Positions 6,061 through 7,542 of a DNA stretch of 7,542 nucleotides are shown piece after piece (positions within the stretch are counted from its first letter, which is position 1; each line of letters begins with the position of its first letter). Source of the stretch: Candidatus Aerophobota bacterium (GTDB lineage Bacteria; Aerophobota; Aerophobia; Aerophobales; AE-B3A); the NCBI GenBank assembly GCA_030616535.1, contig JAUWXE010000051.1, positions 1 to 7,542 of the forward strand. The letters run 5' to 3'. The notes beneath the pieces were generated by a model. The model made no database searches. It saw nothing but the letters and a program-made list of their open reading frames with translations, and was not told the origin of the DNA. Made by a program: the position numbers and the translations under genes.

Positions 6061-7542
6061 TTAGCCCTTTCCCCTCGATAGATTAGTCTATTGATGGCAT
6101 TAATGTAAGCCTTGGCACTGGCTTCGATGATATCGGTACTTACACCCCTACCAGTAACAAGATTTCCTTTCTCCTCAACCTTCACCGTCACCTCACCCAG
6201 AGCATCTTTTCCTCCCGTAACAGAGCGGAGGGAATAGTCAGCCAAAGTTATTTTTAATCCAGTAATTCTATCTATAGCTTTATAGGCAGCGTCAATGGGT
6301 CCATCCCCGCAGGCTGCTTCCTGAAATACTTTGTCATTTTTCCTTACTCTCACCGTGGCCGTAGGAAGGATCTTATTGCCGGTAACTGTGTGAATGTAAT
6401 CAAGGGAATAAACCTCTGGAATCTGAAGTGTCTTTTCCTCTACAATAAAGACAAGATCCTCATCAAAAACTTCCTTTTTCTTGTCAGCCAGTTTCTTGAA
6501 GGCTCTGAAAGCTGTTTCTAGTTCTGAATCCTTTAATTCAAATCCTAATTTTCTTAGCCTTTCTCGAAAGGCATGTCGTCCGGAAAGCTTGCCCAAAACC
6601 AGTTCTCCTTCCTCAAGTCCGATGGAGGAAGGAGTCATTATCTCAAAGGTAGCAGCTTCTTTAAGGATGCCATTCTGGTGAATTCCTGATTGATGACGGA
6701 AGGCATTTTGACCCACAATGGCTTTATTCGGCTGGACAGAAATTCCAGCCAGACGAGATACCAGACGGCTAGTCCGATAGATCTCCTCAGTATGGATACC
6801 GGTGAAAAAGCCAAAGAAATCTTCCCTGGTTTTCAAAGCCATAACTACTTCCTCTAAGGGCGTATTACCGGCTCTCTCACCAATTCCGTTTATGGAACAC
6901 TCTATCTGCCTGGCTCCATATTTTATGGCTGAAAGAGAATTAGCCGTGGCCATCCCCAGATCGTCATGACAATGGACACTGACAACAGCCTTCTTTATGT
7001 TAGGTACCTTTTCTATAATATCACGTATGAGACATCCGAATTCCTCAGGAGTAGAATATCCCACCGTGTCGGGGATGTTTATCACTCCGGCTCCCTTTTC
7101 AATAACTGCTTCCAGAATCTGGTATAAGAAATTCTTATCACTTCGAGTAGCGTCCATGGGAGAGAACTCCACCTGAGAAGCATATCCTTTTGCTGCTTCT
7201 ACTGCCTTCACCGCCATTTGAAACACTTCTTCAGGGGACTTTCGCAGTTGATAGCGCATGTGAATGGATGAAGTACCGATAAAAACATGGATTCGACTCT
7301 TTTTGATTTCTTTCAGAGCCTTTCCGGCCGCCTCAACATCGGAAAGAACTGCCCGGGCAAGAGCAGCAATGATAGGTCCCTCAATCTCCTGAGCAATTTT
7401 TCTCACTGCTTCAGAATCCCCGCTGGATGAGGAAGGAAAGCCAGCCTCAATCACATCAACCCCCAGCTTTTCAAGTTGCCGGGCGATCTGGAGCTTCTCT
7501 TTGACCGTAAAACTTGCTCCGGGCGACTGCTCCCCATCTCGC
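6057..7542 (-). CDS. leuA: 2-isopropylmalate synthase, N-terminus cut by window edge
   Basis: LeuA condenses acetyl-CoA with 2-oxoisovalerate, the first committed step of leucine synthesis. The frame stays open to the right edge; the first visible codons (from 7541) read [16 protein letters not shown], the family's metal-binding start, so only about 11-13 residues are missing. A GTG at 7454 is an internal valine, not the start. The 494 visible residues include EAGFP (32-36), the metal ligands in [15 protein letters not shown] (His190 and His192), [14 protein letters not shown] (218-231) and [12 protein letters not shown]. The C-terminal 120 residues or so form the leucine-sensing regulatory domain, with [12 protein letters not shown] and [18 protein letters not shown]. 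Length and this domain favour LeuA over homocitrate or citramalate synthase, though substrate choice within the family is an inference. Met129 sits in [10 protein letters not shown] where E. coli LeuA has Glu. The gene is translationally coupled to pheS by ATGA. Confidence 0.95.
   Translation of the reverse strand, partial: RDGEQSPGASFTVKEKLQIARQLEKLGVDVIEAGFPSSSSGDSEAVRKIAQEIEGPIIAALARAVLSDVEAAGKALKEIKKSRIHVFIGTSSIHMRYQLRKSPEEVFQMAVKAVEAAKGYASQVEFSPMDATRSDKNFLYQILEAVIEKGAGVINIPDTVGYSTPEEFGCLIRDIIEKVPNIKKAVVSVHCHDDLGMATANSLSAIKYGARQIECSINGIGERAGNTPLEEVVMALKTREDFFGFFTGIHTEEIYRTSRLVSRLAGISVQPNKAIVGQNAFRHQSGIHQNGILKEAATFEIMTPSSIGLEEGELVLGKLSGRHAFRERLRKLGFELKDSELETAFRAFKKLADKKKEVFDEDLVFIVEEKTLQIPEVYSLDYIHTVTGNKILPTATVRVRKNDKVFQEAACGDGPIDAAYKAIDRITGLKITLADYSLRSVTGGKDALGEVTVKVEEKGNLVTGRGVSTDIIEASAKAYINAINRLIYRGERAK
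6065..6076 (-). promoter_or_regulatory. ribosome binding site of pheS
   Basis: On the minus strand GAGGGGAAAGGG ends four bases before the pheS ATG, inside the last codons of leuA. It offers two purine-rich pairing options and confirms the ATG that overlaps the leuA TGA. Confidence 0.6.

Noticed and set aside
1..7542. CRISPR arrays, tRNA or rRNA genes, toxin-antitoxin or defence genes
   Set aside because: No spaced direct repeats, tRNA-like folds or relevant motifs were seen on either strand; coding genes fill almost the whole window.

Overview
The window is bacterial chromosome of moderate GC in which every supported gene is read from the minus strand, so transcription runs from high to low coordinates. 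The genes are housekeeping types with bacterial signatures: a long-form LeuA, a bacterial PheS with a four-cysteine insert, FtsZ with a C-terminal partner-binding peptide, RNase PH, and a PolX-PHP polymerase. I cannot assign a phylum. The gene order is unlike that of the model bacteria I know, which suggests a less-studied lineage.

Layout in order of transcription. (1) 7542-5053: leuA, lacking only about a dozen N-terminal residues at the window edge, overlaps pheS by four bases. pheT, the usual partner of pheS, does not follow. (2) 5052-4923: a 130-base gap dominated by an 85-base element with perfect 23-base inverted arms. It ends 13 bases before the ftsZ start. (3) 4922-3584: a divergent ftsZ and a 75-residue membrane protein. 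(4) 3603-1: a chain of overlapping genes. These are the beta subunit of a class I fumarase/tartrate dehydratase without its alpha subunit, RNase PH, a single-chain fusion of RdgB/HAM1 pyrophosphatase with dephospho-CoA kinase, and a PolX polymerase cut by the left edge.

From ftsZ to polX no gap exceeds 13 bases and four consecutive gene pairs overlap, so this is very probably one operon. Its themes are division (FtsZ), tRNA 3'-end maturation (RNase PH), nucleotide-pool cleansing and DNA repair (RdgB, PolX), and central metabolism (CoaE, fumarase beta). The leuA-pheS pair forms a second unit, perhaps separated from the first by the inverted-repeat element acting as a terminator.

I see no CRISPR array, rRNA, tRNA, defence cassette or complete transposase. 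The most notable observations are the RdgB-CoaE fusion, the inverted-repeat element upstream of ftsZ, the altered GTP-binding loops of FtsZ, and the missing partners of PheS and of the fumarase beta subunit.
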